Shown here: one piece after another, positions 26,207 to 36,400 of the stretch
Layout: every line of letters begins with the position of its first letter
Numbering within the stretch: the stretch's first letter is position 1
NCBI GenBank assembly: GCA_035627615.1
Contig: DASPLL010000024.1
Span: forward strand, 53,517 to 117,516
Reading direction: 5' to 3'
DNA length: 64,000 bases
DNA from: BRH-c25 sp035627615
GTDB lineage: Bacteria; Bacillota; Clostridia; Lutisporales; Lutisporaceae
The notes under the pieces: model-generated
What the model was told of the DNA's origin: nothing
What the model saw: the letters and a program-made list of their open reading frames with translations, nothing else
The model's database searches: none
Translations under genes and position numbers: made by a program

Positions 26207-26829
26207 TATGCATACACCTCCTCGACTTTTTTAACAGCATCCTTTGTTATTATGAACTTGTCGTGATTTAAAATGTCGTATACATTTAAAGTGTTTACCG
26301 AGGCTGTCTTTACACCCTTTATGTTTCTTGCTGATTTAACAATGTTCTCATTGTTGTCGGCAATAACGATGAGTGTCTTGGAATCAACCTTGAGGTTCTC
26401 AAGCAAGCTCACAACCTGCTTTGTCTTTGGCGCATCAAAATTCAACTCTTCAATAACCACTATGTTATTATCGTTGACCTTTGAGCTTAATGCCGATTTC
26501 AATGCAATTCTTTTTATCTTCTTAGGCACTGTGTACCTGTATGATCTTGGCTTTGGAGCAAATACGATACCGCCATGCTTCCATTGTGGTGATCTGATAC
26601 TTCCATGTCTTGCTCTGCCTGTACCCTTTTGTCTCCAGGGCTTGATCCCTCCGCCGCTTACCTCAGCTCTGGTGAGGGCTGACTGAGTTCCCTGCCTCTG
26701 GTTTGCCAGATACATCTTTACTACCTGGTGCATTGCTTCAACATTCACATTTGCACCGAATATATCTTCACTTAATTCGATTTCTCCAACCTGTTTGCCA
26801 CTTAAATTGTAAAGTGCTACGTTAGGCAT
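26206..26829 (-). CDS. rplD: 50S ribosomal protein L4
   Basis: 207 residues. The extended loop (KGTGRARHGSIRSPQWKHGG) that reaches the exit tunnel appears wild type. L4 is the autogenous repressor of the S10 operon in E. coli; no equivalent is established for Clostridia. Confidence 0.97.
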   Translation of the reverse strand: MPNVALYNLSGKQVGEIELSEDIFGANVNVEAMHQVVKMYLANQRQGTQSALTRAEVSGGGIKPWRQKGTGRARHGSIRSPQWKHGGIVFAPKPRSYRYTVPKKIKRIALKSALSSKVNDNNIVVIEELNFDAPKTKQVVSLLENLKVDSKTLIVIADNNENIVKSARNIKGVKTASVNTLNVYDILNHDKFIITKDAVKKVEEVYA

Positions 26830-26861
26830 TTTACATCCTCCTTTCTACCCCAAACGTTTTA

Positions 26862-27491
26862 TTAGGATTTCACTGTATCCTTTATCATCACCAGTGAACC
26901 TCTTATTCCAGGAACTGCACCTTTTATAAGGATTACGTTCTTTTCAAGATCAACCTTTACAACTTCGAGGTTCTGCACTGTTGTATTTTCTGAACCCATA
27001 TGTCCCGGAAGCTTCTTGCCAGGAATTGTTCTTGAAGGATCTGATGATGCTCCCATTGAACCTGCAGCTCTGTGATACTTGGAACCGTGTCCCATAGGCC
27101 CTCTGTGGAAATTGTGTCTCTTTATGGAGCCTGCGAAGCCTTTACCTTTTGAGATACCGCTTACATCAACCTTGTCGCCTTCCTTAAAGACATCAGCCTT
27201 TATTTCCTGACCTACCTCATAAGCTGCTGCATCTTCGAGCCTGAATTCTCTGAGATATCTCTTTGTTGCAACCTTTGCCTTGGCAAAGTGTCCTTTTATA
27301 GGCTTTGTAACCTTTTTTTCGGCCTTATCGTCAAAACCTACCTGTATTGCTGAGTACCCTTCGTTTTCTACTGTCTTTTTCTGAACAACTATGTTCGGGT
27401 TAGCAGCTATTACAGTTACAGGAATTGCTTTTCCAGCTTTATCGAATATCTGAGTCATTCCTACTTTTAAACCCAGTATTGCTTTTTTCAT
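26862..27491 (-). CDS. rplC: 50S ribosomal protein L3
   Basis: 209 residues; GLKVGMTQIFD at the start and the central loop HRAAGSMGASSDPSR that approaches the peptidyl-transferase centre. The GxxQ/R finger is intact. Confidence 0.97.
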   Translation of the reverse strand: MKKAILGLKVGMTQIFDKAGKAIPVTVIAANPNIVVQKKTVENEGYSAIQVGFDDKAEKKVTKPIKGHFAKAKVATKRYLREFRLEDAAAYEVGQEIKADVFKEGDKVDVSGISKGKGFAGSIKRHNFHRGPMGHGSKYHRAAGSMGASSDPSRTIPGKKLPGHMGSENTTVQNLEVVKVDLEKNVILIKGAVPGIRGSLVMIKDTVKS

Positions 27492-27550
27492 CTCTTTACA
27501 CCTCCAAAATTTACAGCGGACCGCTTAGCGGTCATACTAAATTTAATCTT

Positions 27551-27631
27551 AGATTCGAGATTCGAGTATTTTGCGAAGGGCTTCGAAGCCTTGCTTTAAC
27601 TCTCGTGTCTCGTATCTCGTACCTCGCATCT
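27551..27631 (-). repeat. Composite intergenic repeat, copy 8 (complementary arms), inside the S10 operon
   Basis: Left arm GATTCGAGATTCGAG, core GGGCTTCGAAGCC (27578-27590), right arm TCTCGTGTCTCGTATCTCG. The arms are complementary although their sequence is unlike that of copy 5. It lies between rpsJ and rplC, touching the rpsJ stop codon. Confidence 0.83.
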
Positions 27632-27634
27632 GTT

Positions 27635-27943
27635 TTACAATTTTATTTCGATGTCAACACCGGCCGGCAAGTCAAGTCTCATAAGTGAGTCAACGGTCTT
27701 TGGTGTTGGGTTCAATATGTCGATTAGTCTCTTATGAGTTCGCATTTCGAACTGCTCTCTTGAGTCCTTATACTTGTGCACTGCACGAAGTATTGTGACT
27801 ATTTCCTTTTCAGTCGGCAGCGGCACCGGACCTGACACCTTTGCGCCCGTCCTCTTTGCAGTCTCAACTATTTTTTCTGCTGACTGGTCGATCAATATGT
27901 GATCATACGCCTTCAACCTGATTCTGATTTTTTGTTTTGCCAT
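27635..27943 (-). CDS. rpsJ: 30S ribosomal protein S10 / NusE
   Basis: 102 residues; IRIRLKAYDHILIDQSAEKI at the start. S10 also pairs with NusB in antitermination. It is the first gene of the S10 operon, 549 bases downstream of tuf, behind its own promoter and leader. Confidence 0.98.
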   Translation of the reverse strand: MAKQKIRIRLKAYDHILIDQSAEKIVETAKRTGAKVSGPVPLPTEKEIVTILRAVHKYKDSREQFEMRTHKRLIDILNPTPKTVDSLMRLDLPAGVDIEIKL

Positions 27944-28240
27944 TTTCTATTCCCTCCTTTTCATCGCACGCTTTAATTTGCTTACGTGCAACCGCATACT
28001 GTTATACACTCACCCGGGTGTGTTCTATTTTTTTATTTGTGTCCAGCAAATATGCTGAGACACTTCCTTTTCACCCGATACAGCTGAATAATCAGTAGAG
28101 TCGCCCGAATTCTAGAAACGGACAATACTCGGTAAGAATTCGCCAGCCATATTGATTTACAGCTGTGGCTTCCCAGAATACGCCTCTTCCGAGGTTTAAT
28201 CTGCAACCTCTTACTTCATCGCATGCTAAGTTTCGCAACC
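27944..28240 (-). ncRNA. Structured 5' leader of the S10 operon
   Basis: About 295 untranslated bases between the promoter at 28247-28275 and rpsJ. They hold several stems: GTGTC-CAGCA with TGCTG-GACAC (28063-28039), GCGAATTCT with AGAATTCG (about 28104-28143) and an ACCCGGGT palindrome (28013-28020). No short ORF was seen. Autogenous control by a ribosomal protein is plausible but unproven. Confidence 0.5.
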
Positions 28241-28246
28241 TTATAT

Positions 28247-28275
28247 ATTTTATAACATTTTAGGACAAATTACAA
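28247..28275 (-). promoter_or_regulatory. Promoter of the S10 operon
   Basis: TTGTAA (28275-28270), a 17-base spacer and TAAAAT (28252-28247), pointing to rpsJ. It lies directly after the tuf stem-loop at 28314-28351. Confidence 0.7.
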
Positions 28276-28313
28276 TACTTTTGGAGCTTATTTAAAAATT
28301 TTTTCATAAACAG

Positions 28314-28351
28314 CCCTAAAGGACTAGGAATATGTATCCTAGTCCTTAGGG
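28314..28351 (-). terminator. Stem-loop after tuf (first copy)
   Basis: CCCTAAAGGACTAGGA and TCCTAGTCCTTAGGG pair almost perfectly (one bulge), 140 bases after the tuf stop. The U-tract is weak (TGTTTATG). A hairpin with the same AAGGACTAG stem lies after the second tuf (63672-63707), so the terminator was probably duplicated with the gene. Confidence 0.65.
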
Positions 28352-28360
28352 ACATTTTTG

Positions 28361-28489
28361 CTTCGAGCCTCGTGCCACGCGGCTCGTGCTTTACGCAAGC
28401 CTCCGAAGTCTGTACGGGCGATTCATGAATCGCCCCTACCTCGAAACCTCGAAACCTCGGAACCTCGGAACCCCGTGACCTCGAAACCT
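28361..28489 (-). repeat. Composite intergenic repeat, copy 9
   Basis: CCTCGTGCC-type units, a diverged core (CCTCCGAAGTC), the palindrome GGGCGATTCATGAATCGCCC (28417-28436) and six CCTCGAAAC/CCTCGGAAC units ending three bases from the tuf stop codon. It is inserted between tuf and its stem-loop. Confidence 0.82.
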
Positions 28490-28492
28490 GAT

Positions 28493-29695
28493 TTATTCTA
28501 CTATCGATGCAACTGCGCCTGAGCCTACTGTTCTTCCGCCTTCACGAATAGCGAATCTCAAACCTTCTTCGATAGCTATCGGTGTGATAAGCTTTATTGT
28601 CATTTCTATGTGGTCACCAGGCATGCACATTTCTACTCCTGCCGGAAGATCGATTACTCCTGTTACGTCTGTTGTCCTGAAGTAGAACTGTGGTCTGTAT
28701 CCGTTGAAGAACGGTGTGTGTCTTCCGCCTTCTTCCTTTGTCAGTACGTATACCTGTGCTTTGTAATGTGTATGAGGCTTTATTGATCCCGGTTTTGCAA
28801 GTACCTGGCCTCTTTCTATTTCATTCCTCTGTACGCCTCTTAACAGTACGCCGATGTTGTCTCCTGCCTGTGCCTGCTCAAGAAGCTTCCTGAACATTTC
28901 CACACCTGTTACTACTGTTGATCTTGGTGCATCTGCAAGTCCTACGATCTCTACTGTGTCGGATACCTTTACTACTCCTCTTTCTACTCTTCCTGTCGCA
29001 ACTGTTCCTCTTCCTGTGATCGAGAATACATCTTCCACAGGCATCAGGAACGGCTTATCTGTCTGTCTCTCAGGTGTTGGAATGTAACTGTCTACAGCAT
29101 CCATAAGGTTGTGTATACCTTTGCACCATTCGCAGTCTTCGTTTCCGCATCCGCACTCAAGGGCCTTTAATGCCGATCCCGGTATGATCGGTGTGTTGTC
29201 TCCGTCAAATTCATATTCTGTAAGAAGCTCTCTGACTTCCATTTCTACCAATTCTATAAGCTCTGCGTCATCTACCATGTCAACCTTGTTGAGGAATACT
29301 ACTATGTATGGTACTCCTACCTGTCTTGACAGCAGTATGTGCTCTCTTGTCTGCGGCATTGGGCCGTCTGCTGCCGATACAACAAGGATAGCTCCGTCCA
29401 TCTGTGCTGCTCCTGTTATCATGTTCTTTACATAGTCGGCGTGGCCGGGGCAGTCAACGTGTGCATAGTGTCTGTTCTTTGTTTCATACTCAACGTGAGC
29501 TGTGTTTATTGTTATTCCTCTTTCCTTTTCTTCCGGTGCCTTGTCTATTTCGTCATACTTTGTGGCTGTTGCCTGACCAAACTTTGAAAGTACTGTTGTT
29601 ATTGCCGCTGTAAGTGTAGTCTTACCGTGGTCAACGTGACCTATTGTCCCTATGTTTACATGGGGTTTGGTCCTTTCGTATTTTGCCTTTGCCAT
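28493..29695 (-). CDS. tuf: Elongation factor Tu (first copy), with a four-cysteine insert
   Basis: 400 residues. The G1 GHVDHGKT (19-26), G3 DCPG (81-84) and G4 NKVD (136-139) motifs are intact. EF-Tu delivers aminoacyl-tRNA to the ribosome. Residues 181-191 (CGCGNEDCEWC) place four cysteines where most EF-Tu have a short Cys-free loop (around ALEGDAEWE), a possible metal site. It is the last gene of the str operon, 100 bases after fusA. The last three codons differ slightly from the second copy (SIVE here, SIIE there). Confidence 0.97.
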   Translation of the reverse strand: MAKAKYERTKPHVNIGTIGHVDHGKTTLTAAITTVLSKFGQATATKYDEIDKAPEEKERGITINTAHVEYETKNRHYAHVDCPGHADYVKNMITGAAQMDGAILVVSAADGPMPQTREHILLSRQVGVPYIVVFLNKVDMVDDAELIELVEMEVRELLTEYEFDGDNTPIIPGSALKALECGCGNEDCEWCKGIHNLMDAVDSYIPTPERQTDKPFLMPVEDVFSITGRGTVATGRVERGVVKVSDTVEIVGLADAPRSTVVTGVEMFRKLLEQAQAGDNIGVLLRGVQRNEIERGQVLAKPGSIKPHTHYKAQVYVLTKEEGGRHTPFFNGYRPQFYFRTTDVTGVIDLPAGVEMCMPGDHIEMTIKLITPIAIEEGLRFAIREGGRTVGSGAVASIVE

Positions 29696-29713
29696 TTTTA
29701 CTTTTCCTCCTTT

Positions 29714-29787
29714 AAAAATCAGATAACATAATATTTTTAGGAAATTGTATAACTGCGCTATCGGAGCTATACAATTCCCTGATTTTT
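29714..29787 (-). promoter_or_regulatory. Nested inverted repeats in the fusA-tuf spacer
   Basis: An outer AAAAATCAG/CTGATTTTT pair encloses an inner GGAATTGTAT/ATACAATTTCC pair. The outer right arm ends six bases before the tuf ribosome site, so folding could terminate, process or control translation of tuf. Confidence 0.5.
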
Positions 29788-29795
29788 AATTTAAG

Positions 29796-31865
29796 TTATT
29801 TATCGCCCAAAACCTTCTCAGCTATGTTCTTGGGAACCTCTTCAAAGTGATCCATTTCCATGGAGTATACGGCACGGCCCTGAGTTTTTGAACGCAGGTC
29901 TGTTGCATATCCGAACATTTCGGAGAGAGGAACGAATGACCTTATAACCTGGGCACCGTTTCTTGCTTCCATACCCTCAACTCTGCCTCTTCTGGAGTTT
30001 ATATCACCCAGAACGTCTCCCATATACTCTTCAGGTACTGTTACTTCAACCTTCATTATAGGCTCTAAAAGAGCCGGATCGGCTTTTTTCATACCATCCT
30101 TGAAGGCCATTGAACCTGCGATCTTGAACGCCATTTCAGAGGAGTCTACCTCATGGTATGAACCGTCATAAAGTGTGACCTTTAAGTCGAGAACCGGGTA
30201 TCCGCCCAGTATACCATTCTGAGTAGCTTCTTCCACACCGCGCTGTACAGCCGGTATATACTCTTTAGGAATTACTCCGCCTACTATTTTGTTTACGAAT
30301 TCGAAGCCTGCACCAGGCTCTTTCGGTTCAAGCTCAAGCCATACATGGCCGTATTGTCCTTTACCGCCTGACTGTCTGACGAACTTGCCTTCAATCTGCG
30401 CTTTCCTTCTGATGGTTTCTTTATAAGCAACCTGCGGTTTGCCGACATTTGCTTCCACCTTGTATTCACGCATCATTCTGTCAACGATAATCTCCAGATG
30501 CAGTTCACCCATGCCGGCTATTATAGTCTGGCCTGTGTCAGCATCGGTATAGGTTCTGAAGGTAGGGTCTTCTTCTGCCAGCTTCTGAAGGGCTATCCCC
30601 ATCTTATCCTGGCCTGCCTTAGTTTTGGGTTCAATGGCAACATTGATAACCGGCTCCGGAAACTCCATGGATTCAAGGATTACTGCATTGTCTTCATCAC
30701 AAAGAGTATCTCCTGTTGTTGTATCCTTCAAGCCCACAGCGGCCGCGATATCGCCTGTGTAAACCTCTTTGATCTCTTCTCTGTGGTTGGCATGCATCTG
30801 TACTATTCTGCCTATTCTCTCCCTCTTACCTTTTGTGGAGTTAAAGACATATGAGCCAGACTCAGCTACCCCGGAGTAAACTCTGAAGAATGCAAGCTTA
30901 CCAACAAACGGGTCGACCATTATCTTGAAAGCAAGAGCTGCAAAGGGCTCTTTATCGTCTGAATGCCTTACTATCTTCTCTTCCCCATCCACTGTAGTAC
31001 CTTCTATAGGAGGTATATCCAGTGGAGAAGGCATGAAATCGATAACTGCATCCAGCATTAGCTGTACACCCTTGTTTTTATATGAAGATCCGCAAATGAC
31101 AGGATTGAGCTTAACACCAATGGTGCCTTCCCTGAGAGCACCCTTAATTTCCTGCTCCGTCGGCTCAACCCCCTCCAGATACTTCATCATTAACTCCTCA
31201 TTGACCTCAGATACTGCTTCAATGAGGTTCTCCCTGTATTCCCTTGCCTTTTCCTGCATATCTGCAGGTATATCTGTTATTTCCATTTCTTTACCAAGGT
31301 CATCCTTATAGATATGAGCCTTCATGTCAATCAAGTCCACTATACCTATAAATTTGTCCTCGCTGCCAATCGGAAGCTGAATTGGAACAGCATTAGCTCC
31401 GAGTCTGTCTTTCATCATTCCGACCACCCGGTAAAAATCTGCTCCCATTATGTCCATCTTGTTAACATATGCAATTCGTGGAACTTTATACTTGTCAGCC
31501 TGCCTCCAGACGGTTTCAGACTGAGGTTCAACTCCACCCTTGGCACAGAAAACCGCTACAGCACCATCTAATACACGCAGTGACCTTTCTACTTCAACAG
31601 TAAAGTCCACGTGCCCCGGCGTATCTATGATGTTTACCTTATGGCCCTTCCACTCGGCTGTTGTAGCTGCAGAAGTTATTGTTATCCCTCTCTCCTGCTC
31701 CTGCTCCATCCAGTCCATTGTGGCAGTACCTTCGTGAACTTCGCCTAATTTATATGTTTTCCCAGTATAATACAGCACTCTTTCTGTAGTGGTTGTTTTC
31801 CCTGCGTCAATATGAGCCATTATCCCTATGTTTCTTGTTTTTTCTAACGGATATTGCCTAGGCAC
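29796..31865 (-). CDS. fusA: Elongation factor G
   Basis: 689 residues from the GTG at 31865, which has AAAGGAGG six bases upstream and gives the family start MPRQYPLEKTRNIG. An in-frame ATG at 31895 has no such site. P-loop AHIDAGKT is at 17-24. EF-G catalyses translocation. It lies between rpsG and tuf as usual. Confidence 0.97.
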   Translation of the reverse strand: MPRQYPLEKTRNIGIMAHIDAGKTTTTERVLYYTGKTYKLGEVHEGTATMDWMEQEQERGITITSAATTAEWKGHKVNIIDTPGHVDFTVEVERSLRVLDGAVAVFCAKGGVEPQSETVWRQADKYKVPRIAYVNKMDIMGADFYRVVGMMKDRLGANAVPIQLPIGSEDKFIGIVDLIDMKAHIYKDDLGKEMEITDIPADMQEKAREYRENLIEAVSEVNEELMMKYLEGVEPTEQEIKGALREGTIGVKLNPVICGSSYKNKGVQLMLDAVIDFMPSPLDIPPIEGTTVDGEEKIVRHSDDKEPFAALAFKIMVDPFVGKLAFFRVYSGVAESGSYVFNSTKGKRERIGRIVQMHANHREEIKEVYTGDIAAAVGLKDTTTGDTLCDEDNAVILESMEFPEPVINVAIEPKTKAGQDKMGIALQKLAEEDPTFRTYTDADTGQTIIAGMGELHLEIIVDRMMREYKVEANVGKPQVAYKETIRRKAQIEGKFVRQSGGKGQYGHVWLELEPKEPGAGFEFVNKIVGGVIPKEYIPAVQRGVEEATQNGILGGYPVLDLKVTLYDGSYHEVDSSEMAFKIAGSMAFKDGMKKADPALLEPIMKVEVTVPEEYMGDVLGDINSRRGRVEGMEARNGAQVIRSFVPLSEMFGYATDLRSKTQGRAVYSMEMDHFEEVPKNIAEKVLGDK

Positions 31866-31975
31866 AGTTATCCTCCTTTCTGTTGCAAGATTCACTGTTA
31901 TATTTCCCTAAAATCTTATTATTTAGCACTAATATATATCTCTTTATATTGTTCAAGTTTAACCTCAATCCGAAA

Positions 31976-32446
31976 TTACCACCTGTAATGCGCAAATGCC
32001 TTGTTAGCTTCTGCCATCTTATGTGTATCTTCTCTCTTCTTTACACTGCTTCCTGTATTGTTAGCAGCATCTAAAAGCTCTCCGGCCAATCTTTCCTTCA
32101 TTGTCTTTTCTCCTCTTTTTCTGGAGAAATCAATCAGCCATCTCATTCCCAACGCTTGCTTCCTGTCAGGTCTGACTTCTATCGGAACCTGATATGTGGC
32201 TCCACCGATTCTTCTTGCCTTTACTTCCAGGACAGGCATGATGTTGTTCATAGCTGTCTCAAATACTTCAATGGGATCTTTACCTGTCTTTTCTCTCAAT
32301 ATTTCGAAGGCACCGTATACTATTTTCTGTCCGGCACTCTTCTTTCCATCATACATTATGTTGTTGATAAGCTTGGTAACAATCTTATCGTTGTATAACG
32401 GATCCGGCAATACGTCTCTTTTTGATATATGTCCTCTTCTTGGCAC
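31976..32446 (-). CDS. rpsG: 30S ribosomal protein S7
   Basis: 156 residues from the GTG at 32446 (MPRRGHISKRDVLPDP), behind AAGGAGGGA. S7 nucleates the 3' domain of 16S rRNA. The 129-base gap to rpsL holds a CGGCAGT/ACTGCCG hairpin (about 32491-32515), the place where S7 represses the str operon in E. coli. Confidence 0.96.
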   Translation of the reverse strand: MPRRGHISKRDVLPDPLYNDKIVTKLINNIMYDGKKSAGQKIVYGAFEILREKTGKDPIEVFETAMNNIMPVLEVKARRIGGATYQVPIEVRPDRKQALGMRWLIDFSRKRGEKTMKERLAGELLDAANNTGSSVKKREDTHKMAEANKAFAHYRW

Positions 32447-32575
32447 TATGCTTCCCTCCTTAATATTATTTTTAATATCATCGGTACTCGGCAGTATCAA
32501 GTAAAAACTGCCGTTGTGCGCAAATATATTTTAAACATAGGCTAAATCAGCCAATGTTAAATAACTCGCACAATA

Positions 32576-32950
32576 TTATTTCTTTGGTCTCTTCGCGCCG
32601 TACTTTGATCTGCTCTGCTTTCTGTTAGCAACGCCAGCGGCATCAAGAGTACCTCTTACTATGTGGTACCTTACGCCAGGAAGGTCCTTAACTCTGCCAC
32701 CCCTGATAAGAACAACTGAGTGCTCCTGCAGGTTATGACCGATTCCAGGGATGTAGCCTGAAACTTCAATACCGTTTGTAAGTCTAACTCTGGCAATTTT
32801 TCTTAATGCGGAGTTAGGCTTCTTTGGTGTTGTAGTTTTTACAACAGTACATACTCCCCTTTTCTGCGGGCTTTCCTTCAACGCTGGTGCAGTTGATTTG
32901 TACTCAACCTTCTCTCTGCCTTTCCTTACTAACTGGCTAATTGTAGGCAT
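32576..32950 (-). CDS. rpsL: 30S ribosomal protein S12
   Basis: 124 residues from the ATG at 32950, with AAGGAGGT upstream. The streptomycin-site lysines (TPKKPNSALRK and VKDLPGVRYH) are wild type. S12 monitors decoding accuracy. Confidence 0.98.
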   Translation of the reverse strand: MPTISQLVRKGREKVEYKSTAPALKESPQKRGVCTVVKTTTPKKPNSALRKIARVRLTNGIEVSGYIPGIGHNLQEHSVVLIRGGRVKDLPGVRYHIVRGTLDAAGVANRKQSRSKYGAKRPKK

Positions 32951-33032
32951 TAAATGCACCTCCTTGTATTATTTATCATATACAGGCCCGGCAATTGTCA
33001 GGCACTGCTATACGCTATGAAAAAGTTATAAA

Positions 33033-33050
33033 CCCCTTCATATGAAGGGG
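33033..33050 (-). terminator. Perfect 9-bp hairpin between L7Ae gene and rpsL
   Basis: The palindrome CCCCTTCATATGAAGGGG is followed on the minus strand by TTTATAACTTTTT. It is probably a partial terminator or attenuator that sets the ratio of the L7Ae protein to rpsL. Confidence 0.6.
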
Positions 33051-33067
33051 CCTTAAAGTTATGCATC

Positions 33068-33313
33068 CTAATCTTTGATGACCGCCGCCGTTGAGGCTCC
33101 GATATCTATACCGCATGCATTCCCAAGTTCCTTCATATTACTGACATATATGATTTGTAAGTTTCTTTCCGTACATGCATCAAGTACCGACTGTTTTATA
33201 AAATCATCGGCGTCCTCTGCTACATATACGTTTTTAGCAGTTCCATTCCTTACTGCCTTTACTGTCTGTTTCAACCCCACTATCCTTTTGTGTGAAGCTT
33301 TCAGTTCCTGCAT
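33068..33313 (-). CDS. rplGB: L7Ae/L30e-family K-turn RNA-binding protein (YbxF-like)
   Basis: 81 residues. The L7Ae fold is recognisable (NVYVAEDADDFI, AVRNGTAKNVYV, ELGNACGIDIGASTAAV). In Bacillus the homologue binds K-turn RNA and sits between rpoC and rpsL, as here. It is full length; its exact target is unknown. Confidence 0.92.
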   Translation of the reverse strand: MQELKASHKRIVGLKQTVKAVRNGTAKNVYVAEDADDFIKQSVLDACTERNLQIIYVSNMKELGNACGIDIGASTAAVIKD

Positions 33314-33437
33314 TTATAACACCTCTCAAGGATATTTGATATCCCGCCTGAAAAGAATCGTGGACTTTTGAATGTTACTTCATATAAAACGCGCATAAGA
33401 GAACCATTATACATGGTCCTCTATAACGCACTAAATA

Positions 33438-33466
33438 ATTTTAGCATTTGTTATATTTTATGTCAA
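33438..33466 (-). promoter_or_regulatory. Promoter of the str operon (L7Ae gene-rpsL-rpsG-fusA-tuf)
   Basis: TTGACA (33466-33461), 17 bases, TAAAAT (33443-33438). It is followed at once by a GGACCAT-GTATA-ATGGTTC hairpin (33401-33419) in the leader. Confidence 0.88.
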
Positions 33467-33472
33467 TAGATT

Positions 33473-36400
33473 TTATTCGATAGCATCTACTTGTTTTATT
33501 GATATATCCTTGTACTTTTTCATACCCGTTCCTGCAGGAATAAGTTTTCCTATTATTACATTTTCCTTTAGACCTACAAGCGGATCTATCTTACCCTTTA
33601 TTGCCGCTTCTGTAAGAACCCTTGTTGTTTCTTGGAAGGATGCAGCCGACAGGAAGGAATCAGTTGCCAGAGAAGCTTTGGTTATACCAAGCAGCACTCT
33701 CTTGCCGGCAGCCATTTCGCCGCCTTTGGCACTGACTTTCTCATTCTCTTCTTCATATTTGAATATGTCGAAGAGTCCGCCGGGAAGAAGCTCTGTCTCT
33801 CCGGATTCATCTATCTTGACCTTCCTCAGCATCTGTCTGACTATAACCTCTATATGCTTATCGGCAATGTCAACACCCTGCAGTCTGTAAACCCTCTGAA
33901 CCTCCATAAGCAGATATGTCTGAACTCCGGCCACACCTTTGATTTTCAATATATCATGAGGATTTACCGAACCTTCGGTTATTTCATCCCCCGCTTCTAT
34001 TACATCGCCATCAGCAACCCTGAGCCTTGAGCCGTAAGGTATGGTATAGGTCCTTGTATCTCCATCCTCTGCCAACACTACAGCATCCTTCTTTTTCCTC
34101 TGGTCAATTATCTTGACGACACCGGATATTTCGGATATTATAGCAAGCCCCTTCGGCTTTCTTGCTTCGAAAAGCTCTTCAACTCTGGGAAGACCTTGAG
34201 TTATGTCATCACCGGCAACACCTCCGGTATGGAAGGTTCTCATTGTAAGCTGTGTGCCAGGCTCCCCTATTGACTGTGCAGCAATGATACCGACAGCTTC
34301 ACCTATATGAACGGGATCGCCTGTCGCAAGGTTTATGCCGTAACACTTGGTGCATACGCCATATTTTGAATGACAGGTCAGTACTGACCTTATCGGAACC
34401 TTCTTTATTCCCAGCTTTACTATGGTATTAGCCATCTGCTCGGAAATCATTTCACCCTTCTTGACCAATACTTCACCTGTTTCAGGGTGGAGCACATCGC
34501 CGTTTGTATACCTTCCCATGAGTCTGTCTGCCAGTTTTTCAATTACTTCATTTCCGTCTTTGATCTCACTTACCATGAGTCCTTCTTCAGTTCCACAGTC
34601 CTCTTCCCTGACTATAACATCCTGGCTTACATCAACAAGGCGTCTTGTGAGATAGCCGGAGTCAGCAGTACGGAGCGCCGTATCGGCAAGACCTTTTCTT
34701 GCACCGTGAGTGGAAGTGAAGAACTCCAATACATTAAGACCTTCACGGAAATTAGCTTTAATAGGTATTTCTATGATTCTACCTGATGTATCAGCCATCA
34801 GACCTCTCATTCCACATAACTGCTTGATCTGATTTACGCTGCCTCTTGCTCCTGAATTGGCCATCATATATACTGAATTGAGCCTATCCAGGTTATCCAT
34901 CAATGCTTTTGTTACATCATCCGTTGCTGTCTTCCAGGTCTCTATGACCTGCTCATATCTTTCTTCATTGGATATAAGGCCTCTTCTGTACATCTTCTCA
35001 ATCTTGTCTACTCTCTCATCCGCTTTTGAAAGCAGTTCCTTCTTGGCACCTGGTATATCCATATCCGATACGCTTATTGTAACTGCTCCTTTTGTTGAGA
35101 ATTGGAAGCCCAATCTCTTTATCTCATCCAGTACAATTGCTGTATTGGTATTTCCATGATTTCTGAAGCATCTGTCTACTATTTTACCCAGCAATGACTT
35201 ATCAACCGGCCTCATATTTCCGTCCTTATCCTTTGGATCAAGCTCCAGGAGGAACATATCATCCTCTGTATTTCTTTCCACAAAGCCAAGGTTCTGAGGA
35301 ATTGACTGGTTGAATATAAATCTTCCAACAGTATTTTCAACTATTTTAGTCTTCTTTTCGCCATTGATTTCCTTTGTTATTCTTACTTTTACCTTTGCAT
35401 GAAGGGATACTTCACCAACCTGGTAAGCCATCAGCATTTCATCCAGATTGGAGAATACCTTTCCTTCTCCCTTCTGGCCAGGCACGTATATTGTAAGGTA
35501 GTATACACCCATAACCATGTCCTGTGTAGGACTGACCACCGGTCTTCCATCCTTAGGAGCCAGGATATTGTTGGCGGAAAGCATAAGGAATCTCGCCTCT
35601 GCCTGGGCTTCTACTGATAAAGGTACATGCACCGCCATCTGATCCCCGTCAAAGTCTGCGTTGTATGCCGTACATACCAGCGGATGGATCTTTAATGCTT
35701 TTCCCTGCACAAGTATTGGCTCAAAAGCTTGAATACCAAGCCTGTGCAGTGTTGGTGCACGGTTTAGCAGCACCGGATGCTCGCTGATTACTTCTTCAAG
35801 TATGTCCCATACCTCCGGCTTCACTCTCTCGACCATTCTCTTAGCACTTTTTATATTATGGGCAAGCCCGTCATTCACAAGCTTCTTCATAACAAAAGGC
35901 TTGAAAAGCTCCAATGCCATCTCATTCGGCAGACCGCACTGGAAAAGCTTCAGTTCGGGGCCGACTACTATAACTGAACGCCCTGAATAATCAACACGTT
36001 TTCCAAGCAGGTTCTGTCTGAACCTCCCCTGCTTTCCTTTGAGCATGTCGCTCAAGGACTTCAATGGTCTGTTGCCGGGACCGGTTACCGGTCTGCCTCT
36101 TCTGCCATTGTCGATTAGTGCGTCAACAGCCTCCTGAAGCATTCTCTTCTCATTTCTGACGATTATATCCGGCGCTCCCAGGTCCAGAAGCCTTTTAAGT
36201 CTATTGTTTCTATTAATTACCCTTCTATAGAGATCATTAAGGTCTGAGGTGGCAAACCTGCCGCCATCCAACTGTACCATCGGTCTCAAGTCGGGCGGTA
36301 TTACCGGTATTGTCTCAAGAATCATCCATTCAGGCTTGTTGCCGGAATTCTTAAAGGCTTCAACTACCTCCAGCCTTCTGACTGATCTAAGCCTTTTCTG

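Noticed and set aside
32491..32515. Hairpin in the rpsL-rpsG gap as a proven S7 repressor site
   Set aside because: Stem present and position suggestive, but no sequence match to 16S rRNA S7 site could be shown by eye; left as a note on rpsG only.
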